From contig NC_035169.2 of assembly GCF_001659605.2 (NCBI RefSeq), positions 7,225,610-7,289,609 of the forward strand: a stretch of DNA of 64,000 nucleotides, read 5' to 3'. Position numbers and translations under genes: made by a program. The stretch's first letter is position 1, and each line of letters starts with the position of its first letter. Below, one piece after another: positions 1 to 15,738 of the stretch. A model generated the notes under the pieces. That model made no database searches. It worked only from the letters and a program-made list of their open reading frames with translations, and was not told where the DNA came from. The DNA comes from Manihot esculenta. Its lineage: Eukaryota > Streptophyta > Magnoliopsida > Malpighiales > Euphorbiaceae.

Positions 1-2090
1 CATCCCAAACAGAGATACGATTATTCCTAATAAATTCTCTAGCCAAAGTATAAGCAGCTAGCATTACGACGAACTCATCTAACGTAAATATCAGTTCTAG
101 AGTCTAACAAAGATTTACAATCATTTAAAATTAAATTCCTGCATCAGATCATTTGGCAAAAATGCTCCTCAGTGCCTGTTTAAACCCCTACATAAGATTA
201 ATTGGCAAAGATGCTCATTTTCTTTCTCATCTCTCGAATATAAATCATTAAAATCTTCCGAACAAAACCACGGAAGAAAGTTTTTAAGAGATAAAGTTCG
301 AATAAGATTCCAAGACTGATGCCGTCGTTGCGATTTCAAAAATTCATAATAACCAGTAAATCTTCATTGGACATTACCTTGCAAAACAACTGAATCAATA
401 AAATTTGAAGAAAAGTCAATCACATGACTATTCCACATTAACGAAGTGCCTCCTCCCAATCCTTGTATATTAACTGAGAAGCAACCATCAAAATGTAAAA
501 AATTATAAAAAAATTTCATATGAGAATTAAGAATTTTTATTTTCATAAAAATAAAATGTCAAGCTTATAACTAGTAATCAAATTCTTCAATACATTAGCT
601 CTTTGAGGATTGCTGAGTTCTCGACAGTTTCAATATAGGACGATCATTGCTTTCGGCTATCCTGATTTTTGACAGGATGAGCCGCTTCGATAATCAATTG
701 ATGCACATCGTCTTTAATAGGGAAAGGGAAAATAAAAAATTAGATTTAAGAGGAGAAAAAGACGAAAATATCGAGTGATATAAAAATCACATAAGGAAAT
801 TTACGCAAAAAGCAAAAGTAATAAATTTCCTTTGTTAGATGCTGGTAAAAGCAATAGTTCATTTAATATTATTATTGAAAATAATATATTTTTTAATCCG
901 ATAGATATGGTTATTAAAAATTAATTTTAAAAATTAACAAAAATAATCCTAATGAGAGATTGAGTGCCCATTTGAATTGTTATTATTTGAGGTTAAAATT
1001 AATTATTTTTCAAGAAAAAACAAGCAGCACAAGAGATGTTTTAGGAAAAAAAAAGTTATTTTACTATTTTAATGTTTTTATATATGGCTGCAATTTTATA
1101 TATTTTTACATTATTTTTAATACATATATATAAATAAAAAATTATCTATTTTATAGCAATTCCAACGAAAATGTTAAAGAGATCCTAGGTTATTTTAAAA
1201 TTTTGCCTAAATTTTTAATCACAAATATGTTAATTTAATTTAAAAATCTGAATATATTTTTTTAATGAAAATTAAAATAATAATATAAATACTCTTATAC
1301 TCTATCGGATAATAATTTTGAAAGTAATATTCAGCATTTTAACCAGTAAATTATAAAAAATACAGTGAATTATAACGTTTGACAAACTATTATTAGAACA
1401 ATCGTTCATTATTAAAATAACTAATACCTACTACAACAACTATAGAAGGATTCGTTAGTTGATTTATCAATTTTAAAAAAAATATTAAAGTGTTTTTGAT
1501 ATTTTAAAAGTCTATTAATTAATCTATTTATTAATTTTAATAATTAAATATTTTATTATTTAATTTTTATAATTTAAAAAAATTTATTAGTTGGTTCATC
1601 GAATTTCTAAAAAATTTACTATTTAATTTCTATAATTTTAAAAAAATTATTAATTGATTTCTCATATTTTTAAAAAATATACTAATTAATTTTTCTATAC
1701 TAATGATATTTTTAACTTATTTTATAATAATTAACTATTAAAATTAATGAAATGAATGTTTAATAAAATTTTTAAAAAATTAAAAATATTTTTATTTATT
1801 TTTAAAATTAGAGAGATTCACAAATAAAATTTTTTAAATTATAAAAATTAAATAATATGATGTAAGATAGGTAAAGGGAGCTCAATTCAAATTAGAATTT
1901 GAATTAAATGGGTTGGTTTCATTCTTTGTTCCACCAAAAACTCAAGGGAAAATTAACAAAAAAAAAAGAAAAAAAGAAAGGGTAAGGGTCCCACAAGAAC
2001 GTTAACGTCAAGCCCAGCTATCTAGGGGTGGACGACATGTGAAGAGAAAGATAATAAAAGAAGAAGAGTAGATGCATTATCATTAGGACC
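1..2090. other. AT-rich intergenic DNA, no gene seen
   Basis: No open frame of convincing length or composition was found on either strand. From about 1490 to 1860 there is an AT-rich block of alternating 'ttaattagt'-like and 'aaaaatata' phrases. It resembles the foldback repeats near 59.2-59.9 kb, so it is probably an old MITE of that family, too decayed to delimit. Confidence 0.5.
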
Positions 2091-2091
2091 A

Positions 2092-2480
2092 CTTCCACTT
2101 CTGTCTTCTCTCTTCAGCTCTTAGCATAGAGATCAAAAGAGTGGAATATTTAAGAAACATCGGCCCACATCCCTATGAACTTGCAAACGATTGAGGTTGA
2201 TAGTTTAAACACAACCCAACCCCTTTTTGTTGCTAAAACCTCCTTTCATGGTGGCTCCACCTACCCAGCTGCACAACACCCACCTCTGCTCAGCCAAGAA
2301 AGAGCTTTTGCTTCTTCCTTTTACTGTGTCTTCGTACAGTGGGTGGTGGCAGCGTTGACTGTGGCAGTGGCAATGGCAGTCATGGTGGTGGTAGCTAGCC
2401 ATTAGGAGTGGAATTTGAAAATTGAGAATAGCCTTTTTTGCATTAAATGCCAACCAAATCCGTACGCCAATTGGTCGGTT
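2092..2480. other. GC-richer island with overlapping short ORFs, unassigned
   Basis: This block stands out from its AT-rich surroundings. On the plus strand, 2175-2405 could encode 76 aa with a hydrophobic C-terminal third (VVAALTVAVAMAVMVVV). On the minus strand, an ORF starting at the ATG just left of 2400 gives a short peptide with a His/Cys-rich N-terminus. A CT-rich stretch precedes the plus ORF near 2095-2120. I recognise neither peptide. It could be a short-peptide gene, a non-coding transcript or an exapted fragment. No intron signals or known motif support a choice. Confidence 0.25.
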
Positions 2481-3925
2481 CAATAGGTTTTGTAATTTGT
2501 ATGGCTCTCGTTCTTTATTTTTGTTTTTATCTATTCTCTCCTTTATTTCAAATAATTAACCTATCTATTCAACACGTATTTTTATAAATATTAACTTTTC
2601 AATTATTTATTGTATATAAAATAAATAAAATAAATAAAATAAATAAAATAAATTATTTAAAGAATTGTTTTTTTATATTCAAATATTATAAATAAATAAT
2701 TATATCTATAAATATTTTTTATTATGATTATAATAAATGGATCAAGGTAAAAAAAAATATTAATTTTATTTTAAAAAATAATTATAGGGTTAAACATAAA
2801 AAAATATTAATTTCATTTTAAAAAATAATTATAGGATTAAACAGTTATGATGTGTAGAGATTCAAAAAGTAGGAAAATGTAATGGGTTACAATGGGTGAA
2901 TGTGTAAAACTTTGCTAAGAAAAGAGATAGATTCTCTCTTTTATTTTTTTTTTATTAATAATTTTTAATCACTTTTTTACTATGGTGCTATCTGTCTGTA
3001 TTTGTATTTAGATTCTTACGTACGGATGTGTTAGACCCTTTTCCACGTCCGTATAATTAAAACTGCAAAATAATTAAATCAGCTATTTTCTCTCACGTCA
3101 CATCACATAAAATAATCATTAAATTTTCTTTTTAAAAATATTTTTATATCTAATTACATGTTATTATAATTTAATTTGAATTTATAGTAAGCTATAATAT
3201 CTTTGATGGAGTAGCTATCCGACTTTTTTGTATTTTTTGGAGAAAATTAAAGCGTCGAATTTAAATTTATTATGTGAATTTAATTATCAAATCAAGTCCA
3301 TTTAGCAGTAACCACCTATTAAATGTGAGAAATTTAAGAGTTGGGCCAGAGAAAGTGGGCCTGTAAATCCAGTCCACCCTGAACTTTTATTATGATATTG
3401 ATATAAGGTCTTTTTTGCTAAGGGAAGTACATAGCAAAAATCCACCCTTTCGATTTCAAAAATCAAAATGCTGCGTTTGGATGTAATGAGTAATTAAAGG
3501 TAAATGGGTCCCAATATGAGCTGGAAACCCACCTTCTGAACTGCCTGTTACGAACCACTCAGGTTAGGTATCAAAATTCAATTTCTAAATTTTATCATTA
3601 TTCATTTGTCCATCAATTACCAAATTTAACATATATATATATATTTTAATTTTTAAATTTCAATTATTTAGCATTTTATCATATTTAAAAACAGTATTTT
3701 TAAATTTAATAAAATTGTATCAATTTTAGCCTATGAACCAAAAAGTAATTTATTTTTAAAAATATTTTTATTATTTCTTGAGCAATTATATTTCAAACCC
3801 TATATTCTTAACGACAACTCCGTTACTATTGAAATAAAGCTTACTGATTTAAAATAAGATCATTTTTTATACATACCATTTATTTAACAAATGTAAAGTT
3901 AATAATTAAACATTAAGAATTAGAT
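2481..3925. other. AT-rich intergenic DNA with a small minisatellite
   Basis: Nothing gene-like is visible. At about 2616-2652 there is a run of roughly four copies of a 9-bp A/T unit (aaaataaat). Confidence 0.5.
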
Positions 3926-4257
3926 AGGGGTGAGCATTCGGTCGGTTCGGTTTGATCGGTTTCGATTTTTAATAATTTTTTTATTTTTTACACTTTATTT
4001 TTAATATTTTAAAATTTAATTAAAATATTTTAATTTTAATATGATTTAATTTTTATATATTATTAAAAAAACATATTATTATTACTAATCGGTTCGGTTC
4101 GGTTTTTTTCTGATTAAAACCGAACCGAACCGAAATAACCAAAATTTTTAAAATTGAAAACTGAACCGAACCGAAATATATAAAAAACCGAACTAAATTT
4201 TCAAATCGATTCGATTCGATCAGTTTTTTCGATTTAAATCGAATACCGCTCACACCT
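3926..4257. mobile_element. Foldback MITE with GGTTCGGTT-type ends, copy 1
   Basis: The element begins AGGGGTGAGCATTCGGTCGG and ends with the diverged reverse complement (...CGAATACCGCTCACACCT). Its interior holds further inverted blocks, GGTTCGGTTCGGTT facing AACCGAACCGAACC. The 10 bp on each side match at 9 of 10 positions (agaattagat and aaaattagat), suggesting a target-site duplication of about 10 bp. It has no coding capacity, so it is a non-autonomous element, probably of the MULE type given the duplication length. Related copies lie at 36618-37057 and 60454-60805. Confidence 0.75.
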
Positions 4258-5383
4258 AAAATTAGATACCTATTTGTAAAATTCAAAAAAAAAAAAAAAA
4301 TAACTACTTGTATGGGTGAAAATTTTAGACGCCGATTTGTGAAAACAATGGAATTATAACGCTAAATATATATTATTAAATTTATATATTATCAAAATTT
4401 TTTATGTATTATTAAAATTAATATAAAATTCCATGTGATAGTGCCAAAATATAAAAAAATAAAAAAATATAAAAACGTTTTAAATAACTTTACTCATATC
4501 TAATTATGTTAAATAAATTATATAATATTAACTCAATATAATTTAATATTAATCGTATTTTGTTGTATAACTCAATATAATAAAAAATCATGTTGCTTTT
4601 GGCCCTAATTATTAATTTTATGCGGATACAAATACACCCCACCAACCCGATTTGCCCACCCACCTATTCGGTTGAGCAGTTGAAGTACATGTTTTGGTGC
4701 ATCCCTAGTAAAGGGAGTTTGATAAACTTGGCCTATGTTTAAAATTGAGAAAAGAAATAAAAAATAGAAAAATATAATACAAGTTTTAATAATTCAATTT
4801 GTATTTTGTAATACTTATAAAAAACATAATAGCAACTTAAAAAATCATTAGAAATACAAAAACTGAAATTATATTACTCTCTCCATCTTATATTTTTTAT
4901 TCATTTTATTTTTATATATATTAAAAAAATAATTTTTTTATTAATTTTTTTAATTATATTTATTTTAAAAATATTAAATATTAAAAAATATTTTAAATAT
5001 TTATTTAGAAAAATAATAATTAAAATAAATTTATTTTAAAATTAAAAAATTAAATAAGATAATAATAATCAATTTATATATTACTATAATATAAAAAAAA
5101 GTCAACAATCATTTTAAAATAACAAAAAAAAGATAAAAATTATAAAACTAAAGGAGTACAAAATAATAATTTAATATAATTTAAACAGTATAATCTAAAG
5201 TAAAAATTAAATAAAACCACGGAATAATTTTTTATATTATCCTATTGTAATTGATAAATATTTCTTTTTCTCTTACTCCATGATAGATCTGGATTTTTTC
5301 TTGATCCATCATATGGGTCTATATGAGTCTTTCAATATTTGATTTGATTAAAGAACCTGCAAAATAAGAAAAGATGGTCAGCA
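4258..5383. other. Intergenic DNA with a decayed MITE and a dispersed segment
   Basis: 4875-5158 starts TACTCTCTCCATCTTA and ends with the inverse TAAAACTAAAGGAGTA. This is the pattern of the common plant 'tactccctcc...ggagggagta' mariner-like MITE with TA duplication, in decayed form. 5270-5383, which includes 'ccatgatagatctgg' and 'gcaaaataag', is a copy of 14083-14196. The similarity stops at 'agatggtcag' in both copies. No gene was seen. Confidence 0.5.
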
Positions 5384-7139
5384 TATTATTAATGCACATG
5401 CATATAGTCATGACATTTCACATCATCATCAAGACAGAACTTTATACCTGTGCTCCTGCAAACCTGGGGGTTAGGGGAGAGAGGTGAGCTACAACAGCCC
5501 AGTGAGCAGAACTATAAAAACATCATAATAAACATATGCTTTTATGAATGCGTCACAACACAAACAATTCACATCACGGATGGACTGACCCAAAAATCCA
5601 TCTACTCTGTGCCCGGCCCTCGGTGGAGCTCCTCAGGACTTCTGTTACATACATAAGCTCTGTGCCCGGCTCTCGGTGGGGCTCCTCAGGACTTCTGTTA
5701 CATAGCATAAAATCTAGAGGGCTAATGGATCGTCCTGTTGTCCATCCACACTCACAATGAATAATGCAATGCGTCATATTCGTGAATTCTAATGCCAACA
5801 ACCTATTATATATCATGATGCATGAACATGTTTAAAACATTTGCTTTCTTGAAATAAAGGATTAGTTTAGTTCCACTCACCTCTGACTGACTTTGAACTA
5901 ACTCTGAAGCAGCTATCTCACTGCCGATCACCTCGGTTCCTCAGGTCCGATCCTACACAGGTGGACTCAAATGAGAGACCAAACATACTCTAACACGACT
6001 CTAAACATCTCCCAAAAAATTCCCTAAAACAGCATAAAACATGCATGCAAAACAGGCAAAGGAAGGCTGGACAGGGGACTTCGGCGGCAGGTTTGGCGGC
6101 CGAAGGTCCCTCAAGAGCTGAAAGTCATACACTTTCAGGGGCAGGGTTCGGCGGCCGAAAGTCCTTCTAGAGCCGAAACTCAGGCACTTTCGAGGGCAGG
6201 CTCGGCGGCCGAAACTCGGAGAGTTTAGGCGGCCTAAAGCTGCCTCCAGGCAGGTTCGGCGGCCGAAACTGGCTTCAGCGGCCGAACCTGGTTTCGGCGG
6301 CCGAACCTGAACTCTTCCAAAGGGCAGAACCCAAGCCTCACAAGCACATCCAGCCACCCCAAAACCTCTCAACTCACACGAGCACACACAAAAGCATGCA
6401 TAAACATATTTTCAAGCATATAGGGGCATAAAACTAGCCTATACCCCAACAAGCATTACATAGCATACATTTGAGCATAGAACTAACATAAACCCTAACA
6501 TTCTACATCTACTCTAAAGCATGCATCAAAACCCTTAACCCCTTCTTAAAACTTACTTAAAACATGAAAGAAGAGAAGGATCTACACTTATCTCTTGAAG
6601 ATCGAGAAGAGATGTGATCCCAAACTTGGAGGTGTGGAGAAACGAGTTTCGGGGGTCTCTAAGCTTCAAAACTTGATCTTGAGCTCAAAAATCTTCAAAA
6701 CCAAGAAAAAACTTATTAAAACTTGAAGGGATTGAAGGAAAACAACAAATCGACCATGGAAGGGCGAAATCTCACCTATGCCCGAAAATAGAGAGAGAAA
6801 ATTCGTCCATTTTCGAACAAGGGGTCTTTTATAGGTGGCTGGCCAGACCACCTTCGGGGGCCAAAGGTGCTTCCGCAAACTCTCCATGTTCGGCGGCCGA
6901 ACTTGAGGTTCGGCGGCCGAACCTGAGGTTCGGCGGCCGAACCTGGGTTTTATTCATTGGTCTTTTTCTTTCAAAACTCAATTTCTTTCTTTATTAAAAC
7001 CATCAAACATGTAAAAACATTTTAGAAAACCTTTATTTTACCCTTTTAGAAGGCTCCGACATCCGAGAAATTTCGGATTCCAACGGAGATTCCGCCGAAA
7101 GGTAGAAATTTCGGTGCCGGGGTCTAGCCGGGTATTACA
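5384..7139 (-). mobile_element. GC-rich LTR-like retrotransposon remnant (possible solo LTR)
   Basis: Read on the minus strand, the block starts TGTAATACCCGGCTAGACCC, an LTR-like terminus. About 300 nt in it has a TATA box (6827-6833, minus) and then a long untranslated-leader-like stretch. The motif TTCGGCGGCCGAA recurs in two clusters (about 6085-6305 and 6890-6935). No gag or pol frame is visible; ORFs such as 6001-6387 only read through the repeats. The 8-mer ATGACATT occurs directly right of the element (7140-7147) and at 5410-5417, which may be a target duplication placing the left edge near 5418. Eight bp is long for an LTR element, so the left limit and exact class are unsure. Confidence 0.55.
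5605..5707. repeat. 53-bp tandem duplication
   Basis: Two adjacent copies start CTCTGTGCCCGGC at 5605 and 5658 and continue through 'ctcctcaggacttctgttacat'-type sequence with few differences. They lie inside the LTR-like remnant. Confidence 0.85.
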
Positions 7140-7217
7140 ATGACATTGTTCATCATAGTGAGACATATGATAAACAACATCAGAAAACGGACATAGCAAG
7201 TGATTTATCGGGCGTGT

Positions 7218-7771
7218 TCAGCATTGAGAAATTGCGCAAGCTAGATTGGTGCCATAATCGCAATCTGGGCAATAGTAGATCCAATGGCTTTGAGGAACAT
7301 CTTTCTTACAAGCATCACAAGTGAAGGTTGTGCAGCCTTTTCCCATGGAGGAGGAATAGAAGAGTGTAAGTGGGTGATCATGATCCACATGTTTGATGGT
7401 GTTGGGCAAGAAAGCACATCCAACATGGAGATTGAATTGGCATGGTAAGTAAAAACAGTGCCATAATCTCCACAGGCATCACAAGTGAACTTGGAATCAT
7501 GCTTAGGTGGGGAGGGGAGAAGGGTGAGCAAGTGCTGAGAGTGAGTATTGTGTTCAAGCTCACCAGGAAGCTCAAAGCAAGATTTGTGAAGGGAGAATTC
7601 ACAGTTGGACTTGCTACACTTGTAAGCTGAACCTGAAAGGTCTAGCTCACATCCTGAGCAAACGAGTTCCTCTTCTTCTTTCACATCGACTGGACGCAAG
7701 GGGTGGGAATGGCTGAAATGCTTTATACATGGACGGCGAAGCAAAAGCGAATGCCAGAAAATTGTTGCCAT
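7218..7771 (-). pseudogene. DC1 (Cys/His-rich C1) domain protein gene with a 1-nt frameshift
   Basis: The first frame runs from the ATG at 7771 and contains HFSHSHPL, then a CxxC...CxxxxC...H..C zinc-binding unit (VCSGCELD, YKCSKSNCEFSLHKSC), then the start of a second unit (FTCDACGDYG). At about 7440 the frame is lost. The next frame downstream carries the rest: QFNLHVGCAF, HDHPL, FTCDACKKDV, YYCPDCDY, ending at TGA 7218. Loss of one base in the codon for the first Cys of an HC pair explains the break. DC1 proteins are plant zinc-binding proteins linked to signalling and stress; no substrate is known for this one. A TATATA motif sits about 60 bp upstream (7829-7836). Most likely a recent pseudogene or a sequencing error in an active gene. 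Confidence 0.75.
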
Positions 7772-7828
7772 CTCTGCCTTTTTCTATCAAGCTAAGGATG
7801 TGTATCAAAGCCATCTTTTTGAATGATT

Positions 7829-7836
7829 ATATATAG
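7829..7836 (-). promoter_or_regulatory. TATA box of the DC1 gene
   Basis: Minus-strand TATATAAT lies about 60 bp ahead of the DC1 start codon at 7771, the expected spacing for a short leader. Confidence 0.45.
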
Positions 7837-8189
7837 TGAGGTGTAAAATTTTCAATGGTGGAAACCAGTTGAAGCTATTACTAATTGGCTTGCTGTATTT
7901 GCAGATCTCGAGGACCAAGCTAGCATACACATGACTGATTGTATGGGTGCTTTTCATATTTTATTAGAAAAATTGAGTAGACTTGTTTTTCTTTAATTCT
8001 ACTCCCCTGAATTTGTGGTTTTGCATTATGGAAACCCCCAATGAAGATCCTTTCTTCATGTAAATGAATGTGAACATGTGTATTGTGATTCTTTGCTTGC
8101 GAATCTAATGATGAATAACTTATTAAAAGAATCTAGAGATTATACATCCAAAAAAAAACATCCAAGTGGTTCCATTAATTTACAAAAAG

Positions 8190-8399
8190 TCAGCCCAATT
8201 TTGAGTATTGGACTGGGCTCAAGAGGGGTCTAGTGGGCTTTCTTTATTCTAAGCCCATATATTCCTTTCCATGGCTACTGGAGCCCTAACCCTAATCCCA
8301 ATTAACCATCCAACGGATGATAATACCCAATGGACGCTAATCGCAGCCGTTGAACCTAATTGGAGAACAATATAAAACGCCTAGCTAAACCTGTTTTGC

Positions 8400-8400
<1 letters not shown>
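8190..8400 (+). promoter_or_regulatory. RPL3 promoter
   Basis: Site II-type motifs occur as TGGGCT (near 8214 and 8234) and in inverse orientation (AGCCCA near 8192 and 8251). A telo-box-like CCCTAACCCTAA lies at about 8284-8295. TATAAAA is at 8371-8377, and a pyrimidine-rich likely start (GTTTTGCTCTTAG) follows near 8393-8405. Telo-box plus site II is the established pattern for plant ribosomal protein genes expressed in dividing cells. Confidence 0.75.
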
Positions 8401-12626
<4,226 letters not shown>

Positions 12627-12790
12627 GCTTTAGTTAAGCAAGGGAAAGGATAGATGAACATCAGAACTAGTTTACCTTTGTTATGAACCTGTTTGGATGA
12701 GTTTCGAGTTTTTAACATACTGTTCTTATAGCACAAATTATAAGAACTTTTCTAGATAGTGAAAAGTCTTAATTCATTTTATAGCACAAA
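12627..12790 (+). other. RPL3 3'UTR and flank
   Basis: Sequence after the TGA at 12624-12626. It contains two near-repeats of 'ttatagcacaaatt' (about 12727 and 12780), the second directly at the junction with the duplicated promoter segment. A poly(A) site could not be placed with confidence. Confidence 0.4.
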
Positions 12791-13694
12791 TTGTGATTCT
12801 TTGCTTGCGAATCTAATGATGAACAACTTATTAAAAGAATCTAGAGATTATACATCCAAAAAAAAATCCAAGTGGTTCAATTAATTTACAAAAAGTCAGC
12901 CCAATTTTGAGTATTGGACTGGACTAAAGAGGGGTCTAGTGGGTTTTCTTTATTCTAAGCCCATATATTCCTTTCCATGGCTACTGGAGCCCTAACCCTA
13001 ATCCCAATTAACCATCCAACGGATGATAATACCCAATGGACGCTAATCGCAGCCGTTGAACCTAATTGGAGAACAATATCAAACGCCTAGCTAAACCTGT
13101 TTTGCTCTTAGCGGCGCACAGCACATCAAGTAATCTTCGCATCTGGAGGTAATGACATACTGTTGATGTGATTCTAGCTCATTGAATCTATGTGGGTTGA
13201 TTTGGTTTACGTTTTTTGATCCAGCAATTCATAAGATTAGATTACAACTTGTCTTCTACAAAGTAATTGGGTTATGCTTGTTCTACACTTTATAGAAGTT
13301 TCAGAGATTTTTAAGAGTTTTTTTTCTTTGTAATGTTTTTTATGCTCGTCATCATAAACATTTTGATATTGCGCCTTGCCTGTGATTTTGAAATGGCTTA
13401 CCTTTATAAGAGAATTGGTGAAATAATCAAGGGCTCCTTTTGCCAGTACCATGAAATGAGTATTTGGAAAGGAATACAACTGAGCTTCGAGATTTGGCAT
13501 AATTTTTATGCCATAGGCCTTTGGTTGGGAAGCATTTCCATTCACGTAATAAGGTTTGATTTTGATATCAAATGATTACAGGTCAAGTGTTGACGTAGTT
13601 TCATCTTTTAAAAAAACAAGTTCGTGATTATTTAGTAATTAACTGGTTAGTTTGTTAGTATTCTGGTATCTTCTTATTTTTTAAATTGATTTTA
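12791..13694 (+). repeat. Orphan second copy of the RPL3 promoter and leader
   Basis: Near-identical to 8083-9010, in the same orientation, starting 165 bp after the RPL3 stop codon. The telo-box-like block and the leader splice donor (GAG before GTAATG, about 13149) are kept. The TATA box is changed from TATAAAA to TATCAAA, and both plus-strand TGGGCT motifs are lost (TGGACT and TGGGTT). No RPL3 coding exon follows. A reading frame at 13333-13575 lies in former intron sequence and is not a gene. Transcriptional activity is unknown. Confidence 0.9.
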
Positions 13695-14082
13695 TCTAAC
13701 CTTTACAACATATATACGGCTGACCTCACAATTTTAATAAATATATACATCACTTTTTTTTTTCTTCCTATAAAAAATATTAAAATTTTATACTCATAAA
13801 TAAATATTTCGATCTGAAGTTTCACTTCACCAGGTTTCAAATAAAAAGTCAGTAGTAATAAAAATCAATAAATATTAAAATAAATTATCTGAAATACTAT
13901 CAAAATATTCTTGAACATAATTAATCTTTCTTTTCAACTACGTTATTGTAAAGCTCTGTTTCCTTTTTGTATAAACTTTCATACCTTCACGTGGATTTCA
14001 ATGGGTGAATTTATGAACTTTAGAGATAGTAAAAATCTCTTTTGTTTCCACAAGCAGCGCCATTTGATAAATCTTTCTTTTC
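13695..14082. other. AT-rich spacer, no gene seen
   Basis: No coding or repeat structure could be defined. The 61-codon frame from 13911 has no recognisable motif. Confidence 0.4.
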
Positions 14083-14730
14083 CTCTTACTCCATGATAGA
14101 TCTGGTTTTCTTCTTGGTCCATTATGTGGGTCCATCATATGGGTCTCTCAATATTCGATTTGATGAAAGGACTGCAAAATAAGGAAAGATGGTCAGGGAT
14201 CTACCGGAATGCCCTGGTGGAGACCCTACGACGTTCAAGTGGCTCATGAACTAGTGTAGTATGGATAGACAAGAGTTGCAGAAAAGAATAATAGTAAAAA
14301 ATATGGAGCCGAACAAGAAGAAAGAAGGAAGGACCCCCTTTTGCTCTGCTCGTGATGTATATCTACTTACAATGCTAGTCTCTGTCACTCAGCTCCGTAC
14401 GTACGGATGTGTCAAGGTTCCTCTCCATGCCAGGCATTCATTTAATTTTTCCCGGCGCGCATGCGGGCAGGACTGTGAGGTGACTGGGCCTGCTCCCCTA
14501 CTTCTTCACATCACATCACCAGGCTGGACTTCTTCCTGCTGAATCTGGGCTCACGGGTAACCCATCCAGCCCGGCGTGTCTGGGTCGAGACCCGAGATGC
14601 TGAGTTGGTAAGCCTAAGGAGGGTTTGATGGCCTTTGGGCCATTATTCTCCTCTTGAGTCCGGCCCCGCTCAAGGTAGAGGAAGTCCGGCCTCGCCCAGG
14701 GTAGAGGAAGCCCGGCTGTCATCAGTAATT
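14083..14730. mobile_element. Composite of transposon-derived fragments
   Basis: 14083-14196 is the second copy of the 5270-5383 segment. After it come purine-rich sequence and a GC-rich tract (about 14440-14725) with repeated CCGGCC/GGCCGG-type phrases and a local duplication (AGGTAGAGGAAGTCCGGCC, then AGGGTAGAGGAAGCCCGGC). 'cgtacgtacggatgtgt' near 14396-14412 is similar to 3018-3031. Composition and repeats point to LTR-type remnants. The short ORFs here are not convincing genes. Confidence 0.5.
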
Positions 14731-15738
14731 AAGAATCATATTTTGTAATTGAAAATCATATTTTGCTTGTCAAGTGAGTATTTCATAACAGCAAACTGTA
14801 CAATATCATGAACTACAAGTTTAATATAAATTAAATGACGAATCTTAAAATGAAAATAAGTAAAATCAGATGGCATTTTTTTTATATACTTTTCTTTTAA
14901 AATTATTATAAACTACAATGCTAAAAAGGGCTCTCCAACTGGCCAACCGAACAGGGAATAAGTCATATACCAGCTGAATTGTCAAACTCTGACCTAAAAC
15001 TTACAGGATGTTTGGATGGAAGGAATGAAAGTATTTTCAAAGTAAAATGAGGTAAAATAATGAAAGGAAATGAATAATAACTCTTAGCTAATGGGTTGAA
15101 AATTTTAAAATTTTAAAGGTTTTGAAAATGTGAAACTTCCGAAGCTTCCCCCTTCTTATAAAACCTGTTACTTAAAAATTCGTGCCTTTACCTCCAAAAC
15201 ACTCTCAAGTCATAGAACTTATAAAACCTGAATTGTCAAACTCTGACCTCAGACACCAGTATCAAGCATCCACTGGCTACTGCAGCTCAGAACTTAATTT
15301 TGTGCCAAAAGAAGCCAACTCAGTGCAGTGCTGACTACCATACAATGACAAAGCTGAAGAATAGAGTATCAACTGCTCAGTTTGTGCAACTTACCCTACA
15401 TACATTGCCGTCTGAGGATCAGTGCCCACCTTTGTCGGGAATCACTGAAGGGTGAAGTCTGCTAACAGGCCATCCAGATTCACAAGGCGTTTGACTCACC
15501 GGGCTTGGAGAGGATAGGACAAAATTGATACTAGTAGACCAGTATGGTGTCAATAGTTTGGAAGTTGAGACCCACAGCTGCTACCACTCTCACATACCAA
15601 TAATACTGCTATAACGCCCTATAAGTGCACATTTGCACACAATATAGAAACTGAATTGAAATGAATTAGAAAATAAATAAACCATGAGAAAAATTAGTCA
15701 TTCCGTTAGTGCACATTTGCACACATACCTAACGGCCA
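14731..15738. other. Intergenic or 3'-flank region of the minus-strand gene, unresolved
   Basis: 'gaattgtcaaactctgacct' occurs twice (about 14976 and 15229). On the minus strand 15580-15419 is an open stretch of just over 50 codons (includes LWVSTSKLLTPYW and ends KGGH) after a possible AG acceptor. It does not join in frame to the last exon found for the gene at 17343-18365, so I do not call it an exon. GC content is higher than in nearby spacers, so transcribed 3' sequence is possible. Confidence 0.3.

Noticed and set aside
6001..6387. 128-codon ORF on the minus strand
   Set aside because: It reads through repeated TTCGGCGGCCGAA motifs in an LTR-like leader. Composition is repeat-driven.
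13333..13575. 80-codon ORF in the second RPL3 leader copy
   Set aside because: The same sequence is intron in the first copy, and that copy does not keep the frame because of indels.
14516..14722. 68-codon ORF on the minus strand (and 14261-14542 plus)
   Set aside because: GC-rich transposon sequence with local duplications; no protein family recognised.
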